Of a DNA stretch of 64,000 bases, positions 35,968-48,714 are shown piece by piece. The first letter of the stretch is position 1; every line of letters begins with the position of its first letter. The position numbers were made by a program, and so were the translations under genes. The notes beneath the pieces were generated by a model that saw only the letters and a list, made by a program, of their open reading frames with translations, did no database searches and was not told the DNA's origin. This stretch comes from Platynereis dumerilii (lineage: Eukaryota; Annelida; Polychaeta; Phyllodocida; Nereididae): positions 16,490,337-16,554,336 of the forward strand of contig JAPTHN010000007.1 in assembly GCA_026936325.1 (NCBI GenBank), read 5' to 3'.

Positions 35968-37121
35968 CTTCGAACATTTGACAATTTGCAACATACCGGC
36001 TGTCAAAATGATCTCAAAGTAAATGGTTGCACTGCAGGCCACATGGTATGGTATTTGTTCTCAAGTTGTTATCATTTGGCAATGAGATTTCAGTAAATAT
36101 GTTTCCAACATTTTGATGTGACAGAAGTCTTTGTTGAGCTTCCAAAAGAATCTCAGAGAAAAAGGCACAATTCCTTTTCTAATTAAAGGAAAGGTGGTCA
36201 GAATTATAAATATATATTTTCCTTTTGTGTGAAACATTGAATTCCTTAATTTGAAGTTACATTGCCTTCACATATAAATTTTTTAATGGTTTCGCACTTA
36301 TTTATTTAAAATCACATGTGTTTCTTAGACCATAGAAAGAAAATATAGAATATCTGAGGAATAATTGGAAGCTCTTTGTCTTCAGAAACCAGTATTAAAA
36401 CTAACTCATTCCAACTAATACACTCAGAACTGCATCTATATCCACAAAGTTAGTAAAGTAATTATATCACCCTTTTACAGCAGTTTGAATTCTTGAATGA
36501 CAAAAAGCTTATTTGCACAAATTCCTGAGTAAGCAACCAAGATTTCTATATAATATTGAGTTTCCAGAAAATCATTATAAAATTTTATTTCAAAGATTTT
36601 AAAAACACTGTGACTCACTTAGAAAGTGAGATTCACAAAAGGTCGACATCCAGGTACAAAGAATGGTTTGCAAACAACATATGAAAATGTATGCCAACAA
36701 TGCAAGCAACAGAAACTATATCAGTCTGCCTTATTCAAAATGCATCAAAGAACATAGGTGCATCACTGCATCCATGGCTGGTCAAGAATGACAGAAATAC
36801 TAGCAATCTTATGACTCTTTCATGTGTGATGAGTAATACTGTTCGTTATCATGTATATCCTTGAAGAATCTCTCCCAAAAGACACTATTTTCTCCATACA
36901 TAGATTTACATAATTCTTCGTCACAAGCTAATAAGAACACCAATGTTTTGCAAACTTGTATTGTTTGTCGTAGAATTTAAGTAGTTACATTCATCTACTT
37001 GTGAAATTCAATGACCTAAAAACAGGCCCTATATCCATTGCATTGAATTGAACTGTCAACTTGTCATCAAGTAACTTTAAAGTATAAAATTTACCTGCCA
37101 AACTGAGTCACACAGTCCCTG

Positions 37122-37312
37122 CACTCTAAAAAATTTCAGACAAAATTGGTTTTTTAAGATTCAAAATGGTTTTTTGAAAAACCAAATTTCAATGCAAAAA
37201 ACCAACATAGATTTTTTTTTAAATCCATGTTGGTTTTGCATTGAAATATGGTTTTTCAAAAAACCATTTTGAATCTAAAAAAACCAATTTTGTCCCGACA
37301 GTTTTTAGAGTG
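37122..37312. mobile_element. CACTCT foldback MITE, 191 bp
   Basis: The element is an almost complete palindrome: it starts CACTCTAAAAAATTTCAGAC and ends in its mirror, with AAAAACCAATTTTG-type words in both arms around a short AT centre. TG flanks both sides (37120-37121 and 37313-37314), as in the CACTG element at 25327. Short CACT ends with a 2-bp duplication suggest a CACTA-derived MITE. Confidence 0.8.
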
Positions 37313-39825
37313 TGGGCTCTGGCCACTTACTCGCAAAAAAAGTGCAACAATCTTCAGTGGTTTTTAAGTTCTAGAATACATCAGCACATCAAAAAAACAT
37401 CAACTTACAGCCCCAAAAAACCTCAAAAACTTCAACCATAAAGGTTTGTTGATAGCTTTAGTGAATTGAGTGGTTTCAGTTTGTACAGAGATGTCAGTTC
37501 AATTTATTCATGTATTATGATAGATCATGATATTCTGAGGTGTTGAGCCAGGGTTGCATAATTGGTAGACTAATAGACTGTCAGCTTTGTCAGTACTTAA
37601 TGGACCAGGTCCTCGTGGAATTTTCAGAAAGTAAACATTAAGCAATGATTGACTGGGAGAGTCAATTTTGTAGTTGCTGCATCAATTAAGACACTGTTTT
37701 TGTGACTATTGTATCTTTATTTTAGCATCCTGAAACTTCAAACATCAATTTAAATAAATTTGGGTGAATCAAACTTAAGGACTTCTTTGAATACACTCTT
37801 AGACCCAATCACCCAGTGAAAAATCACTGAGCATGAACTTGGCAATGAATCATGACCATACTGTTTTTTTTTAATGGTTTAATAACATACGAAAAACAAA
37901 ACACAGTTTACTATATCCAACCGTGAGACCATACTATACATTTAAAAATGTAAGTCATGGATTCCCACAGCTTGCAGCCTTTTTTTCTACAAAGAGTATG
38001 CAGTGCCCCAGTGGTAAACATATGAAGGCCTTTTAGGGATTATGAATGCAATTTAGAAAAGTCCAGACTTAGTGGAATTCTTTTTGACTGTTGGCCCTTT
38101 TAAGCCACAGTGCCTCATAGAAAGTCTATGTAGGGAATTCTGGTAAAATCTACCAGGAAATGTTTGTCGAGTTCTGCCTTTGGATCAAAGACTGCAAGAT
38201 ACGGTGCAAGAATTTTTTAGCAACAGGAAATCTTTTAGGCGGTCTTAATGTTCAACCGGGTCTGCATCGCAATTATGTTGTTCCAGAGCACGCCTTTAAG
38301 CTGCATATGCAGGTATGATATGAGTTATAATATGTACCTTGAAATCCTCACTATATTCCCACGCAGCTTTTGTCATTTACTTCCCTTCAATGAATTAATG
38401 TTTTTTGTTGTTGTTGTTTTTTTTTCTTTTCAAGTGTATACATGAAACTGTCTGGGACTTTTTCAAATAGATAATTGTTGCTTGAACTTTCACTTAAGCA
38501 GATAGGGACTTGCAGCAGAGGATATGAGTATTATATTGGCATGACCGACAACTCCAGTTTCCAGACAACCTATCATTGGGATTGAATTGTCTGACAAGTC
38601 CATCTGAGGCATACGAAATATCAGTGCTCCTTATATCCCACAAAAGGCATATCATTCCCTCTCATGTGTCAAATGTTGCTGAGAACGACAGTGTTCCAAA
38701 TTCACTATCCCTTCACAATTTTCAAGTGAGGGCAAACATCGTCTGGGATATATATTGGATTGCCTTGTTGGCATCTGACAATTTGTGACATACTGCTGTC
38801 CAAATGATCTCAAAGTAAATAGTAACACTTGAGGCTATATTGTAAATCCTTCTCAAGTTGTGTTCATTTGGCAAATGAGATTTCAGTAAATAAATTTCCC
38901 ACATGTTGATGTGCCAGATCTCTTTGTTGAGCTTGCACCATTGAAGAATCTCAGAGAAAAAGACAATTTATTCCTTTCTAATTAAAGGAAAAGTAGTCAA
39001 GAAGTATATCTATCTTTCCTTCAGCGTGAAAACATTAAATTCCTTGATTAGAAGTACCACTGTTTTCACATATAAATTTTCAAATGGTGTCACATTTATT
39101 CATTTGATCATACATTTCTTAAGACTATGGACCGAAATATGGAATATCTGAGGAATAATTGGCAGTTCTTTGTCTTAAAAGAAGAAGTAAAACTAAATAA
39201 TTCCAACTAATTAGAAAGTGCATCCGTATCCACAAATTCAGTGAAGTAAATATTTCACCTTTTTTTTTGGCAAAATGTTGCAGCGGTTTGAATTCTTGAA
39301 TAATGGAAATTTTTGTTTGAATACATTCTTGATTGAGCAACTCAACTTCATTGAGTTTCCAGAAAATTATTACACAATTTTGTTTCAAAGATTAAACACT
39401 GTGACTCACTAAGTTTCAAGAAAGATCTATGTCCAGATACAATACATGGTCCAGCAAACAACACAACATTATTTGAAAATTCATGCTAAGCTAAGAATGC
39501 AGGCAATAGAAACCATATATCAGTCTGCCTTATCCAAAATATATCAAAGAACATAAGCACATCTATGTCTGGTCAAGAATCACAGAAATACTAACAATCT
39601 TATGACTCTTTCACAAGTGATGAGTAGTAATACTGTTCCTTATCACGTCTATATCTCGGAAGAATTTCTACCAAAAGACACTATTTTCTGCATACACATG
39701 CAGGGGTTAGATATATATATAATTCTTTGTTACACAAGATGACAAAACCAATGTTTTGTAAACTTGTTGTCTCATGTTTTTTTGTAAACAAATGTATAAG
39801 CAGATTGCACCAAGCTTTTGTCTTT

Positions 39826-39925
39826 ATAGTCAATTGTGGTCATATTTTGACATTCCGTTTCTAGTCAATTGCGGTCATATTTCGACAATCCATTTATAGT
39901 CAATTGCGTCATATTTTGACAAAAT
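39826..39925 (+). repeat. Three tandem units of about 37 bp
   Basis: AGTCAATTGTGGTCATATTTTGACA and variants occur three times with short CATTT spacers. Unit C keeps two at about 51580-51640. Confidence 0.75.
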
Positions 39926-40178
39926 GGATTGTCCGACCGTCACTTCGACAGCATGGCCAAAATGTAACCAAGACCGCACCGCCCCTCAGAGGTCTTAACC
40001 TGACCACATCTGCCCTGCACTGCATGCGGCCAAGAAAATTGTGCAAAGCTCTACTGTCAATCCAAGTTACCTTACAAATGATGTCAATGTGTTTTGTGTG
40101 AAAATTCTGTGAATCTGTGTGACAGCCTATTTTATGAGTTTTCTTGCTGTCACATGATTTTGTTTATCTAATATTTAC

Positions 40179-40297
40179 CTCCTGTCCTCAAAAATAACAA
40201 TTTGATCACATATGTCATGATGAAAATGACAATGTCGCATTTATTGCTGTTGTTTTCAAGTGTAATAAGGTCCAAACCACAGATGGCCATCATAATT
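40179..40297 (-). CDS. Possible exon encoding a hydrophobic segment
   Basis: The minus strand shows a plausible acceptor (ATTATCATCTTAAG) and donor (ACAGGAG|GTAAATATT) around a 39-codon frame containing MAICGLDLITLENNSNKCD and then IVIFIMTYVIKLLFL, which would form a membrane helix. The sequence is AT-rich, so a hydrophobic frame by chance is quite possible. It lies just below the better candidate at 40447. Confidence 0.2.
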
Positions 40298-40446
40298 CTT
40301 AAGATGATAATCATTAATATTCTCATGTGCAGCTTATTGAAACCACTTCCTGCCACAAAACCTTTTCATAAAAGTACATCCAATATTTTCATATAATTAA
40401 TCAAATTGGCATCTTGACTAACTAATAAGTTAATAATAATCTGTGT

Positions 40447-40721
40447 TCAGAAAGAGGCCTCTATGAGCATGGCACTGCATGCAATCACAGTGAGAGCCTC
40501 GGTGTCAAGTTTTTTAGAGGTATGTCTGTGAAGTTGTTCACATAAATGAATTGACATAAATACCACAGAATACGATGCATCGGACAAGTCCAACATCGCT
40601 TCAGTTTGAGGAGAATTATTATGACAGCAACCAAACCAAGCATCAGAAAGAACAGACTCTGGTACTTTCGTCCACCAGCGAGTTGACAACTGTATCATAT
40701 CATTTCGTATGTCTAAAAGCT
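40447..40721 (-). CDS. Candidate terminal exon, 91 codons, unknown protein
   Basis: A pyrimidine-rich tract (TGCTTTTTTCTAATTTCCCT) and CAG acceptor precede a frame reading LLDIRNDMIQLSTRWWTKVP, ESVLSDAWFGCCHNNS, then SVVFMSIHLCEQLHRHTSKK and LDTEALTVIACSAMLIEASF before a stop. Balanced composition with W, C and H makes it the most protein-like unassigned frame in the window. The C-terminal half is faintly like a helical cyclin-type fold, which I do not claim. It begins with two spare bases, matching the donor phase of the candidate at 62049-62114. It has no counterpart in units A or C. Confidence 0.4.
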
Positions 40722-41144
40722 CTGCGCAGTGCAGTTCCAAATGGAGGGAAATTAGAAAAAAGCATCTGTCTGGTGGTATTGGATTAGAGTTGTCTCTGTG
40801 CTGTTGTCCTGGTCTAATTAAAGGTGACCAGATTAGAAACTAGACAATCCACTTTATGCAGTCTAAATTTAGATTAGTCTGGAGCAGGGGAATAAATTGT
40901 ATTGACTATTTGTTTTTTAGGTTTTAAATACTTATCATTAAATACATGGACCTGGTGTTGATAAATCAATCGGCAAGATTATGATCAGAAGATTTGCATA
41001 TTAACTCAAAATTATGACAAACTTTTTTAAAGCAACAACAAGAAGTATTCAAAATGCCCCTTTTGAAAAAAAAAACCCAATGAAACAAAGCCACCAAAAA
41101 AGCAAACAAAAAATAACATTGAATGGTAAACGAATGATTTACTG

Positions 41145-42285
41145 AGCAAGAATTTTTTTAGCATAAGGGAATCTTTTAGGCGGTCTTAATTTTCAACCGG
41201 GTCTGCATCACAATGTTGTTCCAGAGCATGCCTTGAAACTGCCTAATTATGCCATATGCAAATTTATGATATGAGTTATAGTATGTACCCTGCAATCATC
41301 ATTACATTCCCACACACTTTTGTCATTTGCTTTTCTTTCACAGAACTAATATACCTTCAATTCCCTTTTAAGCTTATACATGAAACTGTCTGTGACTTTT
41401 TCAAATAGATTATTGTTTCTAGAACTTTCACTGAAGCAGATATAGGGACTTGCACCATGACTGACAACACAAGCTTCCAGAAAACCCATCATTGGGATTG
41501 AATTATCTGACAAGTCCACCTGAGGCATACAGAATATCAGTGCTCTTCCTAATATCCCACAAATGGCATATCGTTCCCTCTCAGGTGTCAAATGCTGCAT
41601 GCTGAGAACGACAGTGTCCTAAATTCGCTAAATCCTTTCCTAATGTTCAAGTGAGGGCGTAAGAATCTCAGAGAAAAAGACAATAGATTCCCTTCTAATT
41701 ACAGGAAACTTAGTCAAGAAGTATATCTATCTTTCCTTTAGTGTGAAAACATTGAATTCCTTAATTAGAAGTTCCATTGTTTTCACATATAAATTTTAAA
41801 ATTGTTTCACATTCATTTATTTAATCATATATATATCTTAGACCATGGAGCGAAATATAGAATATCTCAGGAATAATTGGCAGTTCTTTGTCTTAAAAGA
41901 GCAGTAAAACTAAATAATTCCAACTAATTAGAAAGTGCAGTAAATATTTCAATTTTTTGGCAAAATGTTGCAGCGGTTTGAATTCTTGAATAATGGAAAT
42001 TTTTGTTTGAATACATTCTTGATTGAGCAACTCAACTTCATTGAGTTTCCAGAAAATCATTACAAAATTTTGTTTCAAAGATTAAACACTGTGACTCACT
42101 TAGTTTCAGGAAAGCTCTATGTCCAGATACAATACATGGTCCGTCAAACAACACAACATTATTTGAAAATTCATGCTAAGCTAAGAATCCAGGCAATAGA
42201 AACCATATATCAGTCTGCCTTATCCAAAATAAAGCTAAGAACACAAGCACATCTATGTCTGGTCAAGAATCACAGAAATACTAAC
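41145..42285 (+). repeat. Second duplication array, unit C, left part
   Basis: It follows unit B from the AAGAATTTTTTTAGCA block (38205) onward at high identity, with an internal deletion near 41660. It stops after CACAGAAATACTAAC, where unit B continues with AATCTTATGACT. The continuation is found about 9 kb away at 51354-52780, including TATCACGTCTATATCTCGG and the 39995-like block. So unit C is split by the block at 42286-51353. Confidence 0.8.
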
Positions 42286-42360
42286 TTATTTCTGTGATTC
42301 TTGACCAGACATAGACCATGTATTGTATCTGGACATAGAGCTTTCCTGAAACTAAGTGAG
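42258..42360. repeat. Inverted duplication at the unit C breakpoint
   Basis: TATTTCTGTGATTCTTGACC (from 42288) is the mirror of the sequence just before 42285. It then jumps to the mirror of 42093-42141 (ATGTATTGTATCTGGACATA). This is a foldback with an internal skip of about 110 bp, the kind of scar left by template switching or breakage repair. Confidence 0.8.
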
Positions 42361-42380
42361 TAACAGTAGTGCAAATGGCA

Positions 42381-43290
42381 AAATTCTGCAAAACCAAAAG
42401 TAAGCTGAACATCTTCCTGAATTCTTTCCTGTATCATACCCTACAAACATGCAAGACAACCGGAAATTTTCAGGGATGTGTCCCCTATATATATTTTTCA
42501 AAAATTTATATTAAAAAAACGAGGCTGAACACATCGACAATTTTCAAGTATTATTTGACCATGCATATGCAGACTGTATCTGAGAAGTTTAAAGACGGTC
42601 TCTCAAATACCCTTTACAGAAGGGCTACTCGCCAGTTGCACTACTATTGCAGATCTATATAATATTCAAATTCTGCAGAACCGAAAGTAAACTGAACATC
42701 TTCCTGAATTCTTTCCTGTAGTATTCCCTATAGATATGAAAGATAATAAGAAAGTTTCGGGGGTTTGCCACTGATACCCTTTGAGATACAGCTACTTTTG
42801 CTTTTGGCTAAGCCTCAGACAAAGGATATTTTTCAAATATTTATATTTAACAAACGAGGCTGAACACATCTCAAATTTTCAAGAAATATTTGACAATACT
42901 TATGACGAATATATCTGAGAAGTTTAAAGGCTGTCTCTATAATACCCTTTGCAGAAAGGCTACTCACCAGTAGCACTACAGTTACAGGTATAAAAATATT
43001 CAAAATTCCAAAGAACCCAAAGTAAGCTGTACATGTTCCTGAATTCTTCCCTGTATTATACCCCACAGACATGAAAGATAATTAGAAAATTTGAGGGGTA
43101 TGCTACCTATACCCCTTGAGATATAGCTAGTTTTGCCTTTGACTTAGCCAAAGACATAGAATATTTTTCAAAAATTTATATTAAAAAAATGAGGCTGAAC
43201 ACATCTCCAATTTTCAAGTATTATTTGACCGTACATGTGCAAAATATATCGTAGGAGTTTCATATTTATACCCGGTATACCCCTGGAGAT
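42381..43290. repeat. Three-copy tandem array, about 290-340 bp units
   Basis: Units start at about 42381, 42668 and 43002 with AAATTC(TGCA), then CTGAACATCTTCCTGAATTC, later GAGGCTGAACACATC and CAGAAGGGCTACTCGCCAG-like words. The second unit carries an extra 50 bp with CCTTTGAGATACAGCTA. The array abuts the 3' end of the minus-strand LINE and may be its 3' region or a satellite it landed in. No function recognised. Confidence 0.72.
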
Positions 43291-43526
43291 ATGAATTTTA
43301 TTGTACCGAACATTGATTTTCGAGAGGGTAGTTTAACAAGGCTGCATGGCCGTTTTAACAAGGCACTAGGTGTCAACCCACGGACCTTTGCCATTGTCCA
43401 GTTAGTGTAGATCCCAAATTTCAATGTTCTAGGTGGATTATAAACATATTTATTGAGCAAAAATTGTAACTGGTTCTGGTTCTGGTATTTGATATCCACC
43501 CGTTTCAGTCGAGTAACCACCTAGGA

Positions 43527-46326
43527 TTAGGCGTGTTTTTGGTCCATAAGAATATTGTTCCATTCACGATCCCTGTTGACATGTAGACGGAAACAAATAC
43601 TGTTACAGAGCTGGTTTGCTGGTATTGACTTGTTAATTAGTGCTACTACTGAACTACTACTACTACTACTACTTGTTAAACTACCAATGGTGCTACTATC
43701 GCTACTCTGGAGCTCCTGAAAACCACAGCGGTAACCCCACCCATTCAAGACTGCTGATGTGACTTCTTCGTTAGATGTTGGAACTTGTAGGCCTTCTTCC
43801 CGGTAGAGTATTTGTAGATCCTTTATCGCGTCTTCTGTGGAAGGGGGACGTTTGGGGCAGCCTGTTATGAAATGTACCACATCTTCGGAGTCATTTTGGC
43901 AGATGGGACAGGTGGGATCTGTTTCCTGCTTGGTGAACTTGACTTTCTCGTCTTGGAGGCCGTATCTGCCGATAAGAAGAGTAGCCCTGATTGTTGCAGC
44001 TTCAGTCTGGTAAGGTTTACCGCGGCAGCAACTCCATAGCGGGTGTAGGCCACCCACCCAGGCATCATGGAGGACTAACCACTTCAGAGTCAATTTGGCC
44101 TTTGAATCCTCAGAGAGAGACTTGTGCCAATAGTCTCGGACCACGAGTCGTATATGTGATTTCCATGCCAATTTGGGCCACGGGTGACGCAGGCCACTCT
44201 GGACATTTAGACCATATTTTTTACCCAGGTGGTTAATAGTAGAGAACCAACTTTTTGACAAGTCCTTCTTCATTGCCATCTGGCGAACTGCCACTTCATA
44301 CAGGTTGTTCCCATGGTCCAGCCTAGCTATTGCCCCAAGTAGAGATAGACGTCCAAGATCCAGAGTTGCCTCAAGGGGGAGTGTTCCTGACAGGAGATAG
44401 ATAGCAGTAGTCGCTGAATTCTTTGGGAGACCTTGAACCTGGCGAATGAGGGTCCTATGATATTGCGATAGAAGCTGGATCTGTGCCTTGGAGAGGACAG
44501 TGGCATTTAAGCCGAAGGTCAGCCTTGGAGTGACGTAGGCGTCGATCAGCGAAATGGAGGAGGAGGGATCCAAGCCATTAGAGCCATACAGGCCAGCACC
44601 CATCAGTGCATAAGCAGTCCTCCTACCAGACTTTATTCTTTCATCCACGGACGGAGCATTCCCTTTCGCTTCCCATTGTAGACCAAGGTGTTCAAATTTA
44701 GGCGTGATGGTCACGTTGTCATTTCCAAGGTTCCAGGTGTTTTCCTTATTCCTATTTTTCGGTTGCTGGAGGTATTCCACAACAACTGACTTGGTGGGAT
44801 GTAGGATCTCCCTGTGGTCCTCTGCGTCATCATGACAGATGGTCATCATGCCTTGCAGTTCGTGCTTGCAGCTGGAGAGTAGAAGTTGATCATCAGCTAC
44901 TGCAGTTGCCCCTACGTAGACGGAGCCAATATGTAGGCCCATGCCAGAGTGCTCCAGGGATAGTAGTCTGTCGTTAGAGAAGAGCTTGTAGAGGTCCGTG
45001 GAGGTAACACCGCCTTGCCTGACCCCTTGTCTGACCAGGTATTCCCTGCTGACACCACCTTTCCAGCGAATAGTCTCTGAGTTGTCCGTGTAGAGGTCAT
45101 CAACTAGTTTCCATAAGCTTCTTCTTATGGGTGTGTTGAACAGCTTCAGCTTCAGGATGGAGTGTGGGACTATGTCAAATGCTTTTCTTGCATCAAGTGA
45201 GCAGATGTACAATTCATGCTTATTTTCCTTAGCCTCAGCAATTGACTCAGTAATAATAAGAGAAGCCATATTCGGGTTTAAGTTCTTGGTGAAGCCATAC
45301 TGAAGTCCGCTCTGGGAGTGGTTAATGTCATCTTGTCCGTGACGCCTTACGAGATGCTCTATGAGTTTACCAAAGATGGATGTCACTGTAATTCCTCTGT
45401 AGTTATCAGTCGAGCGGGGGTCCTTGCCCTTTTTATGGACGGGAGTCTTGTACGCAGTCTTGGCACTCGCTGGGATTTTCGAGGAGGAGAAGACATTGCT
45501 GAGGATACTTGTAAGGGCAGTAAGTGCTGCAGGGGAGTAGAGTAGTAACTTCAGGTGCTCTGCCTTAAAGCCTTCTCTGTCGGCAGCCTTCTTGTTCTTC
45601 AGCTCCATAATCACTTCCCGCACTTCCGAGGCTTGGATATCGACAGAGTCAGTAGTAGTCGCAGTGAGTTTCCTGATGGCATCCAGGGTGACTTCGAGCT
45701 TGTTATCCGGATGTTCGGGGGTCCCAAGTCTCTCAGCAGTTGTTGCAAACTCTTCCCTAATGGCAGATTCGTCAGTTATCAACTCACCATTGACTATGAG
45801 GGAGGTTGCTGACGATTGGCTCATTCTCTGTCGGCGAACAAGTTTATGGAAGAGGACTTGGTCATTTGTAGAGGCAAGGCTAATTTCTTGTCTGATTTCT
45901 GCCCTGGAGTGAGCTTCCTCTTAACGTTGGATCGACCTGACCTTCTTGGTGGCCCTCTTCTTCTTCTGCCATACTGGGTGTTCTCCGCGTGGGGATCCAG
46001 CCTCCTTCCACATACGATTCGCTGCCTTGGATTCCATCACTGCAGTGGCAAGCTCCGGAGTCCAGCGTAGGCTTCTTCTCTTTCTGCTAGCCAAGAGTGT
46101 CTTTTTGGAGCGGTATGGGATGGCAGCGATTGCGGCAGTATTCACAGAATTCTGAAGGACCTGTAGGGCATCATCGGTGTCCAGGAGCTCGAGGTCGAAG
46201 CTGGACAGTTCCTCAGTGAGAACCTCAGCAAAAAGGTGGTGATCAGCCAAATGGTAGTCAAATACCTTGACAGAAGCAGGTTTGGACGAAGTGCTTGTAG
46301 ATTTAGGCAGGGGAAGGGTTGGAAGC
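43527..46326 (-). CDS. LINE ORF2: linker, reverse transcriptase, CCHC tail
   Basis: This is the RT portion of ORF2, which makes cDNA from the element's RNA at the nicked target. The frame upstream (46326-45921) ends in RATKKVRSIQR and a TAA at 45921-45923; the same frame continues EEAHSRAEIRQE into the 765-codon frame, so the TAA is a single nonsense change. RT landmarks are RGITVTSIFGKLIEHLV, the motif A aspartate in LDARKAFDIV, RQGVRQGGVTS and the motif C AVADDQLLLSS, where V replaces the usual Y or F. The C-terminal zinc knuckle is CPICQNDSEDVVHFITGC (C-x2-C-x8-H-x4-C). The run of S near the C-terminus reflects a short TAC repeat at about 43655. Confidence 0.88.
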
Positions 46327-46334
46327 CTTAGGGT

Positions 46335-48714
46335 CAGGGTTGGGTTCAAATACAAATAAAAGTATTTAAATACAAATACAAATACTTTCAATCTTTCTAA
46401 ATACAAATACAAATACAAATACTGTTGAGCTCAAAAGTATTTAAATACAAATACAAATACTTTCAATTCTTTCAAATACAAATACAAATACAAATACTCA
46501 AATTTTGAAAGTATTTAAATACAAATACAAATATATTTGCAAATATATTTGAAAATACTTTCAATAATTTTGTCTTAGAACTTCCAACTTGTCTTTTTAA
46601 ATTGTTTCCAATCTAACTCTAGCTAATGATTACAACAAACTGTTATGGGTCTGTAGGTTATATACAGTTTTAACAAATAATAATAATTATTAGATTTTTC
46701 ATAATATTCCTTTGTTAAAATCTGTTCATATTAATACAAATTGGGACAGTTTAAAAAATTTAATTACCCGATTATAAACTGAATAGATGCATATTATGAT
46801 TTAAACATGCACAAATATTACATTATAAGTCAAAGGACTAACTATAGTCAACTTAATAAGTGAAATGACTATATAAGTATGGAGCTAAATTTCAGATATT
46901 TTCAACAAACAAAGGGCGAAATCCTTCACAACAACAACACTATCTGTGATTGGCTATGGGAAGGTGCACTGGTGAATATTGCTCTGTCATTGGTCGAGAC
47001 AGGAGATTCTTTTGGGCCAATTTTGTTAATATTCTTTGGGGATAGAATAATCATGTCATATTCATTAAAATCCCGTGTTTTTGTTTTGTATGCCACATTT
47101 GTTTCATTAAAATACCTATTGTCAGTACCAGGAATTCGTTGAATGCTTGAATAGGAAAATTTGTGATAAAAATAAAGCACAATAAAAAATTTATGAAATA
47201 TAGAAATAGGTATTTCGTTCATTAAACAACATTTTTCGTTAGCCAAAAATAAGTCAGTATTGTAAATAGGCTTATAACCTTGCTGAAACACAGTCTCAGT
47301 CAGATTCAGGACATATCTATGCCACAAAAAGCCATTATACTTTCATTGGGGGCTGCTTGGACAACAATCTTATATCAAATCAAAGAAATTCAATCGACAT
47401 TCATAAATAGATATTTAGGCTTTAGTAAATTTCCACTCCACTGTTGACAGCCCTCTCAATTCCAAAACATAACTAAAATCTACTTTGGTTGTATTCAATA
47501 AGAAGGTATTGTAACTTAGAAGTTGTTCCGTGAAAGTGATGCTATAATAATGAATAATATACAAAAATATATGAAACTTTTGAATGTGCTTTTAAAAAAA
47601 AAAAAGTTTTCTTTTTTCTTGCAATTAACCTCTTATTAAATAATGATGTAAACATTATTTACAAATGCAAAATAATATGAACTTTTTATGACTGCTAGAT
47701 GTGTATTATTAATGTCCACACAATGGTACCCCTATATAATTGCAATGCACCATTGCTCACAAAAGACAATGCATGGCCTGTACCTGTGTTTGAATAGCAA
47801 TTAAGACAATAGCCAGGGTCAGAATATCAGTTAACATTCAAAATGTGTGATAGTTATGTCTTTCATACTATTAGACACTATAAAATGGACATTTACCTGT
47901 AACAATTAGATAAATGTAACCTGTTTTGTATAAGAAAATATATTTAGTATATGGGTAAGTGAGATGCATACACAATTACTACTACAGGTACATGTAAATG
48001 TGTATCAAATTAATCAAAGAAAATCTTTCTTTTTTTTTAAAGAGAGAAAGAAAGAATAAGAATAAACTTAATATGCAAACAATTATGATTCATGACTTCT
48101 CATACAGGGCATATTTCATGTGTATCTTGTGTTCAACTAATATTTTCTTAAAATTGGAAGTTTAGACAGAACAGAAGCTACGTTTTATTTCACCTGTGCA
48201 GTCCATTGGATTCTTGAGTTATTGTTAACTTCTTCAAACCCAACAACACAGAGACAGTGATGATCTCCATACATATATGTTTGTGTACAGACCACAAACT
48301 AAGCACTTCAGGGGAAACTAAGATGGTAATCATTAAAATGCTATACTTTCAAAAATAATATTTAAACTTAATACAGTACATGTAATCCAAAATTTCAAAA
48401 TGATTGTATAAAGATAGACACATTAGTTATATCCACTTTTGAAGTTAAGGAATGCATGCCTTTTTGATCCCATTATAGACATTGTATTTGAAAAAGTATT
48501 TGTAAATACTAAATACTTTGATGCAAATACAAATACAAATACAAATACTTTTGAAATCTGCCAAAAGTATTTAAATACAAATACAAATACTTTGCAAAGT
48601 ATTTAAATACAAATACAAATACTTTCAAATTTCCGAAAAAGTATTTAAATACAAATACAAATACAGTATTTACAAATACAAATACAAATATATTTGTATT
48701 TGAACCCAACCCTG
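46335..48714. mobile_element. Non-autonomous hAT-like element inside LINE ORF2
   Basis: It starts CAGGGTTGGGTTCAAATAC and ends in the exact mirror GTATTTGAACCCAACCCTG. The flanks are CTTAGGGT (46327-46334) and CTTAGGTT (48715-48722), an 8-bp duplication with one change; removing the element restores the LINE reading frame across LVANL/RLPTLP. Both ends carry subterminal arrays of AAATACAAATAC with AGTATTTAAATAC (46360-46560 and 48480-48700). The 1.9 kb AT-rich interior shows no transposase; its open frames are unlike any family I know. CAGGG ends and an 8-bp duplication identify hAT. Confidence 0.92.

Larger units (their letters stand above)
33925..37110 (+). repeat. Second duplication array, unit A
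   Basis: It aligns with unit B from about 37920: GCTTGCAG..TTTTTT, CTTTTAGGGATTATGAA, GTAGGGAATTCTGGTAAAAT, CAGGAAATCTTTTAGG-like words, then ATGATCTCAAAGTAAAT and GAATCTCAGAGAAAAAG. Unit A differs by the Helentron-like insertion at 34795 and an AT-repeat expansion at 34301. A stretch at 37013-37110 also resembles 6826-6920, linking both arrays to older local duplication. No gene recognised. Confidence 0.7.
37920..40860 (+). repeat. Second duplication array, unit B
   Basis: This is the reference unit of the second array. The blocks at 38190-38480, 38560-38700 and 38940-39770 recur in units A and C; 39995-40090 recurs at 52127-52220; and 40840-40980 resembles 52640-52790. The segment 40150-40750 has no counterpart in units A or C and contains two candidate exons. 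Confidence 0.7.

Noticed and set aside
46335-48709. Protein frames rich in KYICIC / YLYLYL / FVFVFK
   Set aside because: They are translations of AAATACAAATAC subterminal arrays of the hAT-like element, not proteins.
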